64,000 bases of DNA, taken from Pseudarthrobacter oxydans (GTDB lineage: Bacteria; Actinomycetota; Actinomycetes; Actinomycetales; Micrococcaceae). A model generated the notes under the pieces. That model worked only from the letters and a program-made list of their open reading frames with translations, searched no databases and was not told the origin of the DNA. Positions within the stretch are counted from its first letter, which is position 1, and every line of letters begins with the position of its first letter. The stretch spans positions 1 to 64,000 of the forward strand of contig NZ_JABTYH010000025.1 of assembly GCF_013314975.1 (NCBI RefSeq), read 5' to 3'. The position numbers and the translations under genes are program-made. This document shows positions 1-9,130 of this stretch, one piece after another.

Positions 1-834
1 CCCCGCGATCTGCTGGAGCCGGCCTTCATCAATCCTGGAAAATGCATATCCGGCGCCGTCACCGTTGCTGTCCCGGAGATAGGAGGCGTCCCCGGCTCCT
101 GTGGAACCGTCGTCGTACTCCTCCCCGGTGTTTTCCCGCATCCTGCCACCGCCTGCCGTGCCGTAACCCAGCACCGCGCCCCCGGCCACCAGGCCGTCCT
201 CGAGGTCCATCGGCGCCGGTGCCTTTGCGCTGGTCTGTTCGCCGTCGCCAAGGTAGAACACAAGCCGGGGCCGCCCGGGGTGGCTCTGCCGGGCAAGGGT
301 AAGGCGTTCGGAGAGCACCTCGCGGGCCGCCGTGATGCTGCTTCCCTTGGCATAGGCGGTCACCTGCGGCTCAAGGACGGACGTGATGGTGTCCAGCGCC
401 AGCGTGTCGGTGGTCAGGGGCATCCGGACGTGGGCCGCGGTGTCGAAGGTGATGACGGAGAACCGGGCACCGGGCAGTCCTTCGGCGATGGCCGCGATGT
501 CCTGCCGTACCCCCGCCATCCGTGGTTCCGCGTTGCCGTAGTCCTCCGCCACCATGCTGGTGGTGGTGTCCACCACGAAGAACACGTTCAGGTCGGCCGT
601 TGCCACCTGGGCCGTTCCTCCCGGCAGGCCGGGGCGCAGCACAGCCCCCACCAGCAGCAGGACCAGCAGGGCGTGCCGGACCCCGGCGCGGCGGCCCGCT
701 CCCCCGCTCTGATGCCGGCTGTTCCCAGGCCTGCTGATGTTCCCAGGGCTGCGGAGCTGCCAGCCCAGGACGGCCCCGGCGGCAGCGATGAGGGGAAGAA
801 GCAGCCACCAGGGCAGCACCGGCTGGAGGGTCAT
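1..834 (-). CDS. vWA-domain membrane protein (BatB-like), 3' end cut by window
   Basis: This is a partial gene: it starts at ATG 834 and is still open at base 1, giving 278 codons. The N-terminus has a hydrophobic segment at about residues 8-26 and a second at about 52-66. A von Willebrand factor A domain follows, with a MIDAS-like D-T-T-T-S near residue 89. The ATG overlaps the TGA of the preceding vWA gene (ATGA), so the two are probably translationally coupled. Paired vWA proteins next to MoxR and DUF58 genes form the MoxR/Bat type of operon, thought to act in metal-dependent assembly or envelope-associated chaperoning. The specific substrate is unknown. Confidence 0.8.
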   Translation of the reverse strand, partial: MTLQPVLPWWLLLPLIAAAGAVLGWQLRSPGNISRPGNSRHQSGGAGRRAGVRHALLVLLLVGAVLRPGLPGGTAQVATADLNVFFVVDTTTSMVAEDYGNAEPRMAGVRQDIAAIAEGLPGARFSVITFDTAAHVRMPLTTDTLALDTITSVLEPQVTAYAKGSSITAAREVLSERLTLARQSHPGRPRLVFYLGDGEQTSAKAPAPMDLEDGLVAGGAVLGYGTAGGGRMRENTGEEYDDGSTGAGDASYLRDSNGDGAGYAFSRIDEGRLQQIAG

Positions 835-1898
835 GGCCGCAACCGCCAGCCGGCAACCGCGAGGACCAGTCCGGACAGGAGGGCAGCGGCCAACGGAAGG
901 CCGGGCTCATCGGAGACAACCGCCCGCGGAGTGCCGCGGAGCGCTGTTTTCTCCGTTTCCTCGACGCCCCGCACCACGCCCGGCACGGCCTCGGGATTGT
1001 CCAACGCATAGTAGGCCCCGCCGGTGGACTCTGCCGCGGCCCTCAGCTGCGCTCCGGGCTGGTCCGGGCCTGAACCGTAGTCGAGGTCCCCCGGGTTGAG
1101 CGCGTAGACGTGCACCGCCCTTTCCCGCGCGAGGGCTGCGGCTTCGCCAAGGGTCATGATGGGCTCACCGGAAAGGAAGTTGTCCGTCGCCAGGACCACG
1201 GACCGTGAGCGCTGCGGCTGCCCGGGGTCCTGGGTGGCGCCGGCGTCCTGCGTGGCGGCCGGGTCCCCGGTGGTGCCGGGATCCCCGTTACCGGCCCGGC
1301 CGGCGGTGTGCGGGAAGCTGTTGAGGCACGACGCCAGGCCGTCCCCGATCAGGGAGGAGCCCCGGCCGCTCCACGTTCCGTCCAGGAATCCCGAACTTCC
1401 GGGCTGCCCGTCGAACGCGTCCCGCGCCAGCTCCAACTGCTCCCGGGCGTAGTGGTAGTCGTCGGTGAGCGGAAATACCTGGACGGCCGTGCTGTCAAAG
1501 ATGGTGAGTCCGATCCGTTCTCCATCGAATTCCGCCGCGAGTTCGGCGAAGACGTCTACCACCGCGGCGTCGGCACTGCTCATGGAACCCGAGGTGTCCA
1601 GGCACAGCATGATGTCCCGGTTGTGCTGTTCGGGCCGCGTGGTTGTCACCCCGACGGGCCGGGCTGCTGCCACCGCCGTGGAGGCGAGCAGCGCGGCGCA
1701 GGCCAGCAGGGCGACCGCAAGCCAGCGGCGGTGCCGCCGCAGCGCGGCCTGGTATTCCGGCAGGAGGATGAGCCGGTCCGCATGCGCCACCGGCCGCCGT
1801 CGCGCGTTGGCTGTGCTGTCAGTCCGCCTGGCGGCCCACCAGGCTGCGCCTGCCGCCACCGCGGCGGGGAGAAGCAGCCACCACCACATCAGTTCCAT
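831..1898 (-). CDS. vWA-domain membrane protein (BatA-like)
   Basis: The 355-residue protein has a hydrophobic N-terminus (about 4-22), a second membrane segment (about 59-78), a vWA domain with the canonical MIDAS D-T-S-G-S at 101-105, and a C-terminal membrane segment (about 334-352). That places the metal-binding domain on one side of the membrane between anchors, as in BatA proteins. It overlaps the upstream DUF4381-like gene by 10 bases and the downstream vWA gene by 4, so all are one leftward operon. The family is known for MIDAS-dependent protein binding; the partner here cannot be told from sequence. Confidence 0.85.
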   Translation of the reverse strand: MELMWWWLLLPAAVAAGAAWWAARRTDSTANARRRPVAHADRLILLPEYQAALRRHRRWLAVALLACAALLASTAVAAARPVGVTTTRPEQHNRDIMLCLDTSGSMSSADAAVVDVFAELAAEFDGERIGLTIFDSTAVQVFPLTDDYHYAREQLELARDAFDGQPGSSGFLDGTWSGRGSSLIGDGLASCLNSFPHTAGRAGNGDPGTTGDPAATQDAGATQDPGQPQRSRSVVLATDNFLSGEPIMTLGEAAALARERAVHVYALNPGDLDYGSGPDQPGAQLRAAAESTGGAYYALDNPEAVPGVVRGVEETEKTALRGTPRAVVSDEPGLPLAAALLSGLVLAVAGWRLRP

Positions 1899-2359
1899 GC
1901 CTGCACCACCTTTCGGGCTGCGGCAGCGGACGAGGCGACGGGAGGAACGGGGTCGGGGCCGAACGCGGCCGGGTACAGCGCACCAACGGCGGCCGCAGCC
2001 GATGGAAGGGGATGCCCGGCCAGGTCCGACTGCGTCATGCGGGGCGCGTCCACTCCGGTGGCGTCGCGGACGAATTTCCTCAGCAGGAGGCTGATTTCCT
2101 GGTGCGAGCCGCGGGCACTCCGCGTTCCGGCGGCAGCGTCCCGTTCCACATCATCGATCCGCTGCAGGTACGCGGCCTTGAGCGCTGCCAGGTCCGTCAG
2201 CCGGGCAGGACGCTGGACGGCGTCCGCTTCCCGCGGCCTCCGCGTGGCTGCCAGCACAACGCCGTACCAGGCGGCCACCAGGGCCAGCAGCGCCACGCCG
2301 GCCCACATCCATGCCGGGCCATACTGCAGGGGGCCGTAGAACCCGGGGTCAGCCTGCAC
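1889..2359 (-). CDS. Small membrane protein, DUF4381-like
   Basis: The 156-residue protein has one strong membrane segment at about residues 17-37, followed by a charged helical cytoplasmic-type domain containing a conserved-looking L-L-R-K-F stretch near residue 92. Proteins of this size and layout (DUF4381) regularly sit between the DUF58 and vWA genes of MoxR operons. It overlaps both neighbours (11 bases with the DUF58 gene, 10 with the vWA gene), which supports co-translation. No catalytic motif is visible. The family assignment rests on context and architecture, not on a profile search. Confidence 0.75.
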   Translation of the reverse strand: MQADPGFYGPLQYGPAWMWAGVALLALVAAWYGVVLAATRRPREADAVQRPARLTDLAALKAAYLQRIDDVERDAAAGTRSARGSHQEISLLLRKFVRDATGVDAPRMTQSDLAGHPLPSAAAAVGALYPAAFGPDPVPPVASSAAAARKVVQAWN

Positions 2360-3248
2360 GGCGGTGCCTTTCCAAGAGAGCGAACAGCGCGCTCACCACG
2401 TCCCGGCTGCCCGCCACCTCGCCCTCCGTGATGCCGGCCTGGCGCAGCATGGCTTTCCGGCCGGTGTCGCGTTCGGCGACGGCGGTGGCATAGGCAGAAA
2501 CCACCGCCGGGTCCGGGACGAGGTGTGCAGGAAGGGGGTAGGAGCCGGAGACGCTGTAGGAGTCCGGAACCTCGTCCAGCGGCAGCAGGGGTTCATCCGG
2601 GACAAGCCTGGCGTCCCTCACCGTGAGCCAAAGGATCTCGTGCTGGGCCTGGATGCGGCGGAGCAGCCGGCTGGTGGCGGGGCTTGCCGCCACCTCATCG
2701 GCGACGACGAACAGCAGGTTGCGGCCTTTGATGGTCCGCGCAACATGGTCCAGCTGGTCCTCGAGCCTGCTGGGCGCGGCGTCCAGTGTTGCCGCTGAAT
2801 CCACGCGCCGGAGGAGGCGTTCAAGGTGGGCCTCGCCGCCCTTGGCGGGCAACGCCGTCGTGCCCGCGGAATCGCCGGACACCAGCCCCACCACGTCGCC
2901 GTGCCGGTGGGCGAGGTACCCCATGACGCCCAGGGCCATCACTGCAATGTCCTTTTTCGTTTCCCCGCTGCGGGCCGCCGCGGCCATGTTGCGGCCGGTG
3001 TCGGTGACCAGCAGCACTGTCTGCCGGCGGACCGCCACGTAGCGCCTGATCAGCGGCGAACCGTGCCGTGCAGTTGCCTTCCAGTCAATGTCGCGGACCT
3101 CGTCCCCCGGGATATAGGCGCGGAGGTCATCGAAGTCCAGGCTGCGGCCCCGGAACACCGAGCCGTACTCACCGTCAAGCATGCCGCGGGCTTTGCGGTG
3201 GGCGAAGATGGCCATGTCCGACTTCACCCGCTGGAGGAGGCTTGTCAC
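2349..3248 (-). CDS. DUF58 domain protein
   Basis: This is a DUF58 protein. The diagnostic core, G-S-V-F-R-G-R-S-L-D-F followed by Y-I-P-G-D-E-V-R-D-I-D-W, lies about residues 27-55, and a degenerate vWA-like fold follows (V-T-D-T-G-R region). GTG 3248 is preferred as the start because a GAGG stretch precedes it and it falls just after the moxR stop. An in-frame start at 3290 would add 14 residues and overlap moxR. DUF58 proteins accompany MoxR ATPases almost invariably; the biochemical role is unproven. No signal peptide or membrane segment is visible, unlike the longer DUF58 types. Confidence 0.85.
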   Translation of the reverse strand: MTSLLQRVKSDMAIFAHRKARGMLDGEYGSVFRGRSLDFDDLRAYIPGDEVRDIDWKATARHGSPLIRRYVAVRRQTVLLVTDTGRNMAAAARSGETKKDIAVMALGVMGYLAHRHGDVVGLVSGDSAGTTALPAKGGEAHLERLLRRVDSAATLDAAPSRLEDQLDHVARTIKGRNLLFVVADEVAASPATSRLLRRIQAQHEILWLTVRDARLVPDEPLLPLDEVPDSYSVSGSYPLPAHLVPDPAVVSAYATAVAERDTGRKAMLRQAGITEGEVAGSRDVVSALFALLERHRRAG

Positions 3249-3255
3249 GCAGGCC

Positions 3256-4263
3256 TCAGGGCGTCTGGACGGCAGCGACGACGGCGTCAATCACCGTTTC
3301 CACCCGCACTTGTTCCGCCACTGCGTCGAAGTTCAGGATCAGGCGGTGGCGCAGTACCCGGTGGGCCAGCGTTTTGACGTCCTCGGGAATGACGTGGTCC
3401 CTGCCGTTCAGCAGTGCCACCGCACGGGCGGCCTGGCTGAAGGCGATGCTGGCCCGGGGGCTGGCGCCGAACTCGATGAAGGCGGCCAGCCGTGAATCGA
3501 TGTACTGGTGGGCATTCCTGGTGACGAAAACCAGGCCCACGATGTAGTTGATGACGGCGGGATCGATGTAGACACGCCGGACCAGTTCCTGGGCGGCAGT
3601 GACGGCCTCCAGCGAGGCGGCCGCGGCCGGCGCCTGCTCCGGCGTGTACACACCGGCATCGATGCGCCGGATGATCTCGGCTTCCTCCGCAGGTGACGGA
3701 TAGTCCAACACGTCCTTGAGCATGAAACGGTCCATCTGGGCTTCCGGCAGCTGGTATGTGCCCTCCTGCTCGATGGGGTTCTGGGTGGCCAGGACCAGGA
3801 AGGGCGAGGGCAGCGGGTACTCCCGGCCGCCGATGGAAGTCTGGCGTTCCTGCATTGCCTCAAGCATGGCGCTCTGCGTTTTGGCGCTGGAACGGTTGAT
3901 CTCGTCCAGGAGCACAATGTTGGCGTGGACCGGTCCCAGCTGCGTGACGAACGTGCCGTTGGCGGCATCGTAGATCTGGGTTCCCACAATGTCGCTGGGC
4001 AGCAGGTCCGGGGTGCACTGGATCCGCCGGAAGTCGGCGCTCACTGCCTCTGCAACGGCCTGCGCAGCCGTGGTCTTGGCAAGGCCCGGGACGCTTTCCA
4101 GGAGGATATGCCCGCCGGTCAGCAGCCCCACCAGCAGCGATTCACGCAGCCGGGCCTGCCCCACAACCTTCGCGTCAAAGCTGCCGGCAATATTCGCCGC
4201 CACCTGCTGTGCCCGGGCCAGTTCCGAAGGTTCGATTCTCGCAGACGCACTGGTCGAAAGCAC
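3256..4263 (-). CDS. MoxR family AAA+ ATPase
   Basis: This is an AAA+ ATPase of the MoxR class, expected to remodel or chaperone the vWA proteins encoded downstream. Walker A (S-V-P-G-L-A-K-T) lies near residues 57-64, Walker B (V-L-L-D-E-I-N-R) near 118, and the sensor region A-T-Q-N-P-I-E-Q-E-G-T-Y follows. These motifs are characteristic of MoxR. GTG 4263 is chosen because AGGGGGA lies 7 bases upstream; an upstream in-frame start at 4335 lacks such a site. About 335 residues is normal for the family. It is the first gene of the leftward moxR-DUF58-DUF4381-vWA-vWA operon. Confidence 0.92.
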   Translation of the reverse strand: MLSTSASARIEPSELARAQQVAANIAGSFDAKVVGQARLRESLLVGLLTGGHILLESVPGLAKTTAAQAVAEAVSADFRRIQCTPDLLPSDIVGTQIYDAANGTFVTQLGPVHANIVLLDEINRSSAKTQSAMLEAMQERQTSIGGREYPLPSPFLVLATQNPIEQEGTYQLPEAQMDRFMLKDVLDYPSPAEEAEIIRRIDAGVYTPEQAPAAAASLEAVTAAQELVRRVYIDPAVINYIVGLVFVTRNAHQYIDSRLAAFIEFGASPRASIAFSQAARAVALLNGRDHVIPEDVKTLAHRVLRHRLILNFDAVAEQVRVETVIDAVVAAVQTP

Positions 4264-4403
4264 TGGATTTTCCCCCTGGTGGCTGAACTGGGCGTGGCTG
4301 CCGGCCGGCTGCACTCCGCCCGCCATCCTATCCAAGACCGCTCCGGCATTTTGGACAATGGGGACCCCTCCCCATCAGCCGTTGCCAGGTCTATCCTTTT
4401 GGC

Positions 4404-4607
4404 ATGAGCGAGCTTCCAGCCAGTTACAAGGAGTTTCTCGCCGACAAAAGCGAGATGTTCATCAGCACCGTCAAGCCCGTCCTGCAGCAGTCCGCTGCGG
4501 ACAAGCTTCATGGAGTACGGGTCACGTACAACCCGGGTGCCACCGGCCACCAGGCCCACCTCGACGAGGCCCTTCCATTCGGTGTGGTCCTCGAGGATAT
4601 CGACTGA
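4404..4607 (+). CDS. Small hypothetical protein
   Basis: This 67-residue open frame lies in the gap between moxR and the sugar permease, divergent from moxR. It has no membrane segment, signal peptide or Cys pair. The composition is that of an ordinary soluble protein (it begins MSELPASYKEF), and no larger gene overlaps it on either strand. No clear Shine-Dalgarno site precedes the ATG, so it may be leaderless. I do not recognise the family and assign no function. It could still be a chance frame, but third-position GC and length favour a real gene. Confidence 0.55.
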   Translation: MSELPASYKEFLADKSEMFISTVKPVLQQSAADKLHGVRVTYNPGATGHQAHLDEALPFGVVLEDID

Positions 4608-4649
4608 AACCGTCCCTCCTGCCCGTCCGGTTGCGGCCGCGGGGCCTGT

Positions 4650-5525
4650 TCAGCCCCGGACCGCTCCGGACAGGGCAAAGGAACCGCTGCCGCCCCTCGC
4701 CACAATGACGTAGAGGACCAGCACCGGCAGCGAATACAGGATGGAGAACGCGGCCAGCTGGCCGTAGGCCACTGCACCGTGCTGTCCGAAGAAGCTGAAG
4801 ATGGACACCGCCGCGGGCTGCCGTGCCTCCGAGAGGAGCAGGACGAACGGGACGAAGAAGTTTCCCCAGGCCTGGATGAACACGAAAATGAACACCACTC
4901 CCAGCCCCTGCTTCATCAGCGGCAGGACAATGGTCCGCAGGGCGGTCATCCGCGATGCGCCATCCACCCAGGCTGCTTCTTCCAGCGACACCGGCACGCC
5001 CTCCATGAAGTTCCGGGTCATCCAGATGGCCATGGGCAGGGTGGTGGTGGCCATAAAGAAGATGGTGGCTGTCATCGAATCGAGCAGCTCAAGCTGGACG
5101 AAGAGCCCATACACGGGGACCATGATCGCCGTGATGGGCAGGCAGGTCCCAAAAAGGACGGTGTACATGAAGGGCCGGTTGAACCTGGACCGGTAGCGGG
5201 ACAGCGGGTAGGCCGCCAGTACAGCCGCCACAACGGTGACCGTGGCCGTCCCCCCGGAGAGCAGCACACTGTTCCACAGCGGCCGGAGCAGCAACTCCGG
5301 CGTCAGCACTGCGGCGAAGTTGTCCAGGCCGGCCCGGTCCGGAAGCCTCAGCTCATGCCCGGCTTCGGCGTCCAGCGAAGCCAGGATGAGCCAGAGCAGG
5401 GGCAGCAGGAAGCAGGCGCCGATCAGCAGCAGCACCAGGTCAGCCGGAGCGCTGCCGGCCCGGCGCCGCCTGGGTGCGGCCGGCCGGAGCGGAAGGCTGC
5501 CCGGCGTCCTGGCGGGAGCCGTCAT
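4650..5525 (-). CDS. Carbohydrate ABC transporter permease (MalG-like)
   Basis: This is the second inner-membrane permease of a CUT1-type sugar importer. About six membrane segments are visible. The EAA loop that docks on the ATPase reads E-E-A-A-W-V-D-G-A-S and lies near residues 182-191, followed by an I-V-L-P-L-M stretch. A basic, proline-rich N-terminal tail of about 28 residues precedes the first helix. Its start overlaps the stop of the other permease by 4 bases (5522-5525). No ATPase gene lies nearby, so the complex presumably borrows a shared MsmK/UgpC-type ATPase encoded elsewhere. The substrate is not predictable from this sequence. Confidence 0.9.
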   Translation of the reverse strand: MTAPARTPGSLPLRPAAPRRRRAGSAPADLVLLLIGACFLLPLLWLILASLDAEAGHELRLPDRAGLDNFAAVLTPELLLRPLWNSVLLSGGTATVTVVAAVLAAYPLSRYRSRFNRPFMYTVLFGTCLPITAIMVPVYGLFVQLELLDSMTATIFFMATTTLPMAIWMTRNFMEGVPVSLEEAAWVDGASRMTALRTIVLPLMKQGLGVVFIFVFIQAWGNFFVPFVLLLSEARQPAAVSIFSFFGQHGAVAYGQLAAFSILYSLPVLVLYVIVARGGSGSFALSGAVRG

Positions 5526-6403
5526 GGCCGGGGCTCCCGGAGCAGCCGCACGTACGCCAGTCCAAAGGCGGCGCCGATCAGGATGAGCACCGAAGCCACG
5601 GCTGTCCCGTAGCCGATATCACCGAACTTGAAGGCCTCCTGGTATGCGAGGACGGGCAGGGTGGTGCTGGCGTTGGCCGGCCCGCCCGCTGTCATCACCC
5701 AGACGAGCGTGAAGACGGCGAGGGTCTGCAGCGTGATCAGCATCAGGTTGGTGGTGATGCTCCACCGGATCATCGGCAGCGTAATGAACGCGAACCGCTG
5801 CCAGCCGTGGGCGCCATCCATTTGGGCCGCCTCGGTCACCTCGGCCGGAACCTCATTCAATGCGGCCCGGTAGACCAGCATGGAAAAGGCTGTCCCCCGC
5901 CACACGTTGGCGAGCATCACGGCCACCATGGGAAAGGCGTACAGCCAGTCCTGCCGGCCAAGTCCCAGGCCGCCCAGCAGCTGGTTCAGGGTCCCGTCCC
6001 CGCTGAAGTAGGCATAGGCGGCGAAGGCGGCCACGATTTCCGGCAGCACCCAGGCGGCCACCACGGTGGTGCCGACGACGGCGGACACCAGCGGCCGTGC
6101 CCGCCGCATCAGTACGGCCAGCGCGAGGCCCAGCAGGTTCTGTCCCAGTACCGCCGACCCCGCCACGAACACCACCGTGAGGAGGACGGAGAGCGGAAAC
6201 ACGGGATCCGTAAGCAACCTCTGGTAGTTCTCCAGCCCCACCCATGAGGGATTGCGGGCACTGCGCCCGGTGAGGCCGGCGTCAGTGAGGGATGCGTGGA
6301 ATGCCCAGAGCACGGGGCCCGCCAGGAAGACAAGGAGGAGCAGGACAGCAGGAAGGACCGGGAGGTAACGGAGCAGTTGCCGTGCCGTGGCTGGAAACCG
6401 CAC
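5522..6403 (-). CDS. Carbohydrate ABC transporter permease (MalF-like)
   Basis: This is the first permease of the CUT1 sugar importer. The first membrane segment (about residues 14-34) starts close to the N-terminus, so the protein lacks the extended MalF periplasmic loop. The EAA loop (V-T-E-A-A-Q-M-D-G-A) lies at about residues 189-198. The gene begins 3 bases after the binding-protein gene ends and overlaps the MalG-like gene by 4, consistent with one mRNA from the promoter upstream of the binding protein. The length of 293 residues is typical. The sugar transported is unknown. Confidence 0.9.
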   Translation of the reverse strand: MRFPATARQLLRYLPVLPAVLLLLVFLAGPVLWAFHASLTDAGLTGRSARNPSWVGLENYQRLLTDPVFPLSVLLTVVFVAGSAVLGQNLLGLALAVLMRRARPLVSAVVGTTVVAAWVLPEIVAAFAAYAYFSGDGTLNQLLGGLGLGRQDWLYAFPMVAVMLANVWRGTAFSMLVYRAALNEVPAEVTEAAQMDGAHGWQRFAFITLPMIRWSITTNLMLITLQTLAVFTLVWVMTAGGPANASTTLPVLAYQEAFKFGDIGYGTAVASVLILIGAAFGLAYVRLLREPRP

Positions 6404-6406
6404 CCG

Positions 6407-7759
6407 CTACTTCCGGACGGTCTTGGCGGCACCCACGATGTCCGCCACTGCGGCATCGTAGTCCGCAGCCGCTTCCTGGGGCGACCTGGTGCCGGTGACG
6501 ACGGCCTCGGTGGCTTCCTGGACAGCCACGGAAATCCGGGGGTAGTCGGCAGTTGCAGGGCGGTACTTGGTGACCGAAACAAGCGCGGAGACATCCCTGA
6601 CGAACGGATTGGCGTCAAGGTAACCGGGGTCGGCGGCCACGTCCTTGCGGACGGCAATCTGCGAGCTTTCCACGGTGAAGCTGAGGGAGTTCTCTTCCTT
6701 GAGCGCAGTGGTCAGGAAGCTGAATGCCAGCTCAGGCTCCTTGGTCTCCGCCCCGAGCGCCAGTGTCCAGCCGCCGGACATGCTCACAGCTCCCGGGGCC
6801 TGGCCGTTCTGGGTGGGGAAGGGGGCAACGCCCATGTCCTGTTCGTAGCCGGGCCACTCATAGCTTCCGCCATCCTGCCAGAACGACGGCGCGTAGGAGC
6901 CTTCCACGGTGGCGCCCATCCTGGCGTTAGGCAGCCACTCGCCGAACACCTTCTTCCACACGTTGGCGTCGAGGGCCTCGGCTGGGGAAACGGCCAGCTG
7001 TTCGTCATAAAGGGTTTTGAGGAAGGCCAGCGAGTCCTGGAAGCCGGCCGAACCCACCACCCACTTTCCGGCCTCTTCGTCGTAGAGCGATGAGCCCGTG
7101 CCGTACAGCAGCTCGTAGAAGCTCTGCATCACGGTCCCCTCGCCGGTTCCCTTGCCGGCGTACATGTTGAACGGGATAACGGTGGGGTCGTTGGCCTTGA
7201 TCTTCCGTGCCGTGTCCAGGATGTCCTGCCAGCTGCGCGGCTCCCAGGGAAGGGTGACCCCGGCAGCTTCCAGGACTTTCCGGTTGTACCAGATGGCGCG
7301 GGTGTCGGTGCCCAGGGGCACTGCGTACGTCCCGCCGTCGTCCGCCCGCCCTGCCGCCTTGGCGCCGTCGTCGAACGTGTCCCAGTCCTCCCAGCCCTCC
7401 AGGTAGCTGTCCAGCTTCAGGAGGTAGCCGGCGTCCACGTCGGAGCGGACCTTGAACGTGTCCTCGTAGAAAACGTCGGGCGCCGTGGATGGCGAGCGCA
7501 GCGCGAGGGCCAGTTTCGTCCCGTAGTCGTCGTCGTTGGCCTGGATGGGCTGCAGCTCAACGGTCACTCCCTGGTTCGCCGCCTCAAACTCCTGTTTGGC
7601 GGCCTGGAGCATGGTGTCCAGGGCGGTGAAGGAGTCCGTTTTCTGGTACGCAACTTTCAGGGTTTTGAACGAAGCGCCGGGATCGTCCGGGCTGCAGGCC
7701 GCCAGGGCTACCGTTGCCGCGGCAATCAGGGACATGGTCTTCAGGGCCCGGCGACGCAT
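6407..7759 (-). CDS. Extracellular sugar-binding lipoprotein of ABC transporter
   Basis: This is a solute-binding protein of the SBP family 1 type, 450 residues. It has a lipoprotein signal peptide: basic start, hydrophobic core, and lipobox A-L-A-A-C with Cys at residue 22, so the mature protein should be anchored to the outer face of the membrane. It is the first gene of the leftward binding protein-permease-permease operon and lies downstream of the ROK regulator, which is the likely controller. An F-Y-E-D-T-F-K-V-R segment and several Trp-containing segments are typical of sugar-binding clefts. The ligand cannot be named. Confidence 0.92.
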   Translation of the reverse strand: MRRRALKTMSLIAAATVALAACSPDDPGASFKTLKVAYQKTDSFTALDTMLQAAKQEFEAANQGVTVELQPIQANDDDYGTKLALALRSPSTAPDVFYEDTFKVRSDVDAGYLLKLDSYLEGWEDWDTFDDGAKAAGRADDGGTYAVPLGTDTRAIWYNRKVLEAAGVTLPWEPRSWQDILDTARKIKANDPTVIPFNMYAGKGTGEGTVMQSFYELLYGTGSSLYDEEAGKWVVGSAGFQDSLAFLKTLYDEQLAVSPAEALDANVWKKVFGEWLPNARMGATVEGSYAPSFWQDGGSYEWPGYEQDMGVAPFPTQNGQAPGAVSMSGGWTLALGAETKEPELAFSFLTTALKEENSLSFTVESSQIAVRKDVAADPGYLDANPFVRDVSALVSVTKYRPATADYPRISVAVQEATEAVVTGTRSPQEAAADYDAAVADIVGAAKTVRK

Positions 7760-7876
7760 GGCGCTCCATTCGGTCGATGGCGGCGGCCCTGTTGTTGGCG
7801 GGCCCCAAACCGCACAGTATGCACATGCTAGATGGACGTCCTGCGGCAGGCAAGGCGCTGCGTACAGCCCGTCGGG

Positions 7877-9130
7877 TCAGCTCTCCAGGAGGAGCCGCTG
7901 GGCCCGCGGGGCCAGCGTATGCTCCAGGACCAGGGAAGCCGCCCCGATGGCGCCGACGTCGTCCCCCACCCCGGTGCCCACAACATCGATGGGATGGATG
8001 AGCCGGGTGTCGCTGTGGGCATCCAGCAGCGCCGGGACCTTCTCCAGGTAACGGTCTGCCAGGCGGCTCCAGAACGGCCCGCCGAACACCACCCGTTCAA
8101 CGTCCAGCGTGTTGGTCACCACGGCCACGGCCCGGGCCACGCGCACCGCGGACCGGTCAATGATGGCAAGTGCCTGTTCGTTGCCCTGGTCCGCGAGGTC
8201 GCACAAACGGGAAAAGCTCTGCTGTATTTCCGCTCCGCTGTTGCCTGACCGGGAGCCGTCCAGGATGCCGGCGTCTTCCGCTTCGGCTACCAGCACCTGC
8301 GGGATGCAGGTGGATTTCACGCAGCCGCGCAGGCCGCAGTCACAGGGGGCGCCGTCGGGATCCACAATGATGTGGCCGATCTCGCCGGCGTTTCCGGAGG
8401 TTCCCCGGATGACCTCATCATTGAGGACAATGCCGCAGCCTATGCCGGTGCCCATGTACATGAAGATGAAGCTGCCGGAGCCGCTGGGGCCGCCGGCCCA
8501 GGTTTCCGCCACGGCCGCGCTGGTGACGTCCTTGTCCACCAGGACCGAGTATCCGGTGGCTTCGGAAAGGGCGCTGCGCAGTTCCACCCTGTCCCAGCCG
8601 GGCAGCAGCGGCGGATCCACCACTGTGCCGTTGTCCAGGTCGATGGGGCCAGGTGCGGCCACTCCCAGGCCGGCGATCCGCTCCCTGTCCACGCCGGAAT
8701 CCTCCACCAGCTGGTCGATTTCGGCCGCGATGGTGGTGATGACGGCCGAGGGGTCGTTGCCGCCGGGGGTTTTTATCCGGGAATGCCGCACCACCGAGCC
8801 CACGAGGTCCAGGACCACGAACGTGGTCACCGCGGGATCGAGGTGGACGCCGAGGGCGAACACACCGCCGGGGTTGAGCCTGAGGATGGTGCGCGGCTTG
8901 CCCGGGCCGCTGCCTTCCTTGCCGGCCTCCACGATCAGGTTCTGGTCCAGGAGGCGCCGGGAGATGTTGGAGATGGTCTGCGGGGACAGGCCCACAATCT
9001 GGGCAAGTTCCACGCGGCTGAGGCCGCCGGAGGACCTGCGGATGGCGTCCAGGATCACCGTGAGGTTGAAGTCCCCCATTTTGGGCAGGTTGGTTCCGCG
9101 CCTCGGTGAGGATTGGCGGATCTCAGTCAC
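7877..9130 (-). CDS. ROK family transcriptional regulator
   Basis: This is a NagC/XylR-type ROK regulator of 417 residues. An N-terminal winged helix-turn-helix (about residues 22-75, with S-R-V-E-L-A-Q-I-V-G-L-S followed by Q-T-I-S-N-I-S-R-R-L) precedes a sugar-kinase-like ROK domain. The ROK zinc signature C-D-C-G-L-R-G-C lies near residue 260, and a G-T-G-I-G-C-G-I-V-L glycine-rich segment is present. It sits immediately upstream of the sugar ABC operon in the same direction, so it most probably represses that operon and is released by the sugar or its phosphate. The effector is unknown. Confidence 0.92.
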   Translation of the reverse strand: MTEIRQSSPRRGTNLPKMGDFNLTVILDAIRRSSGGLSRVELAQIVGLSPQTISNISRRLLDQNLIVEAGKEGSGPGKPRTILRLNPGGVFALGVHLDPAVTTFVVLDLVGSVVRHSRIKTPGGNDPSAVITTIAAEIDQLVEDSGVDRERIAGLGVAAPGPIDLDNGTVVDPPLLPGWDRVELRSALSEATGYSVLVDKDVTSAAVAETWAGGPSGSGSFIFMYMGTGIGCGIVLNDEVIRGTSGNAGEIGHIIVDPDGAPCDCGLRGCVKSTCIPQVLVAEAEDAGILDGSRSGNSGAEIQQSFSRLCDLADQGNEQALAIIDRSAVRVARAVAVVTNTLDVERVVFGGPFWSRLADRYLEKVPALLDAHSDTRLIHPIDVVGTGVGDDVGAIGAASLVLEHTLAPRAQRLLLES

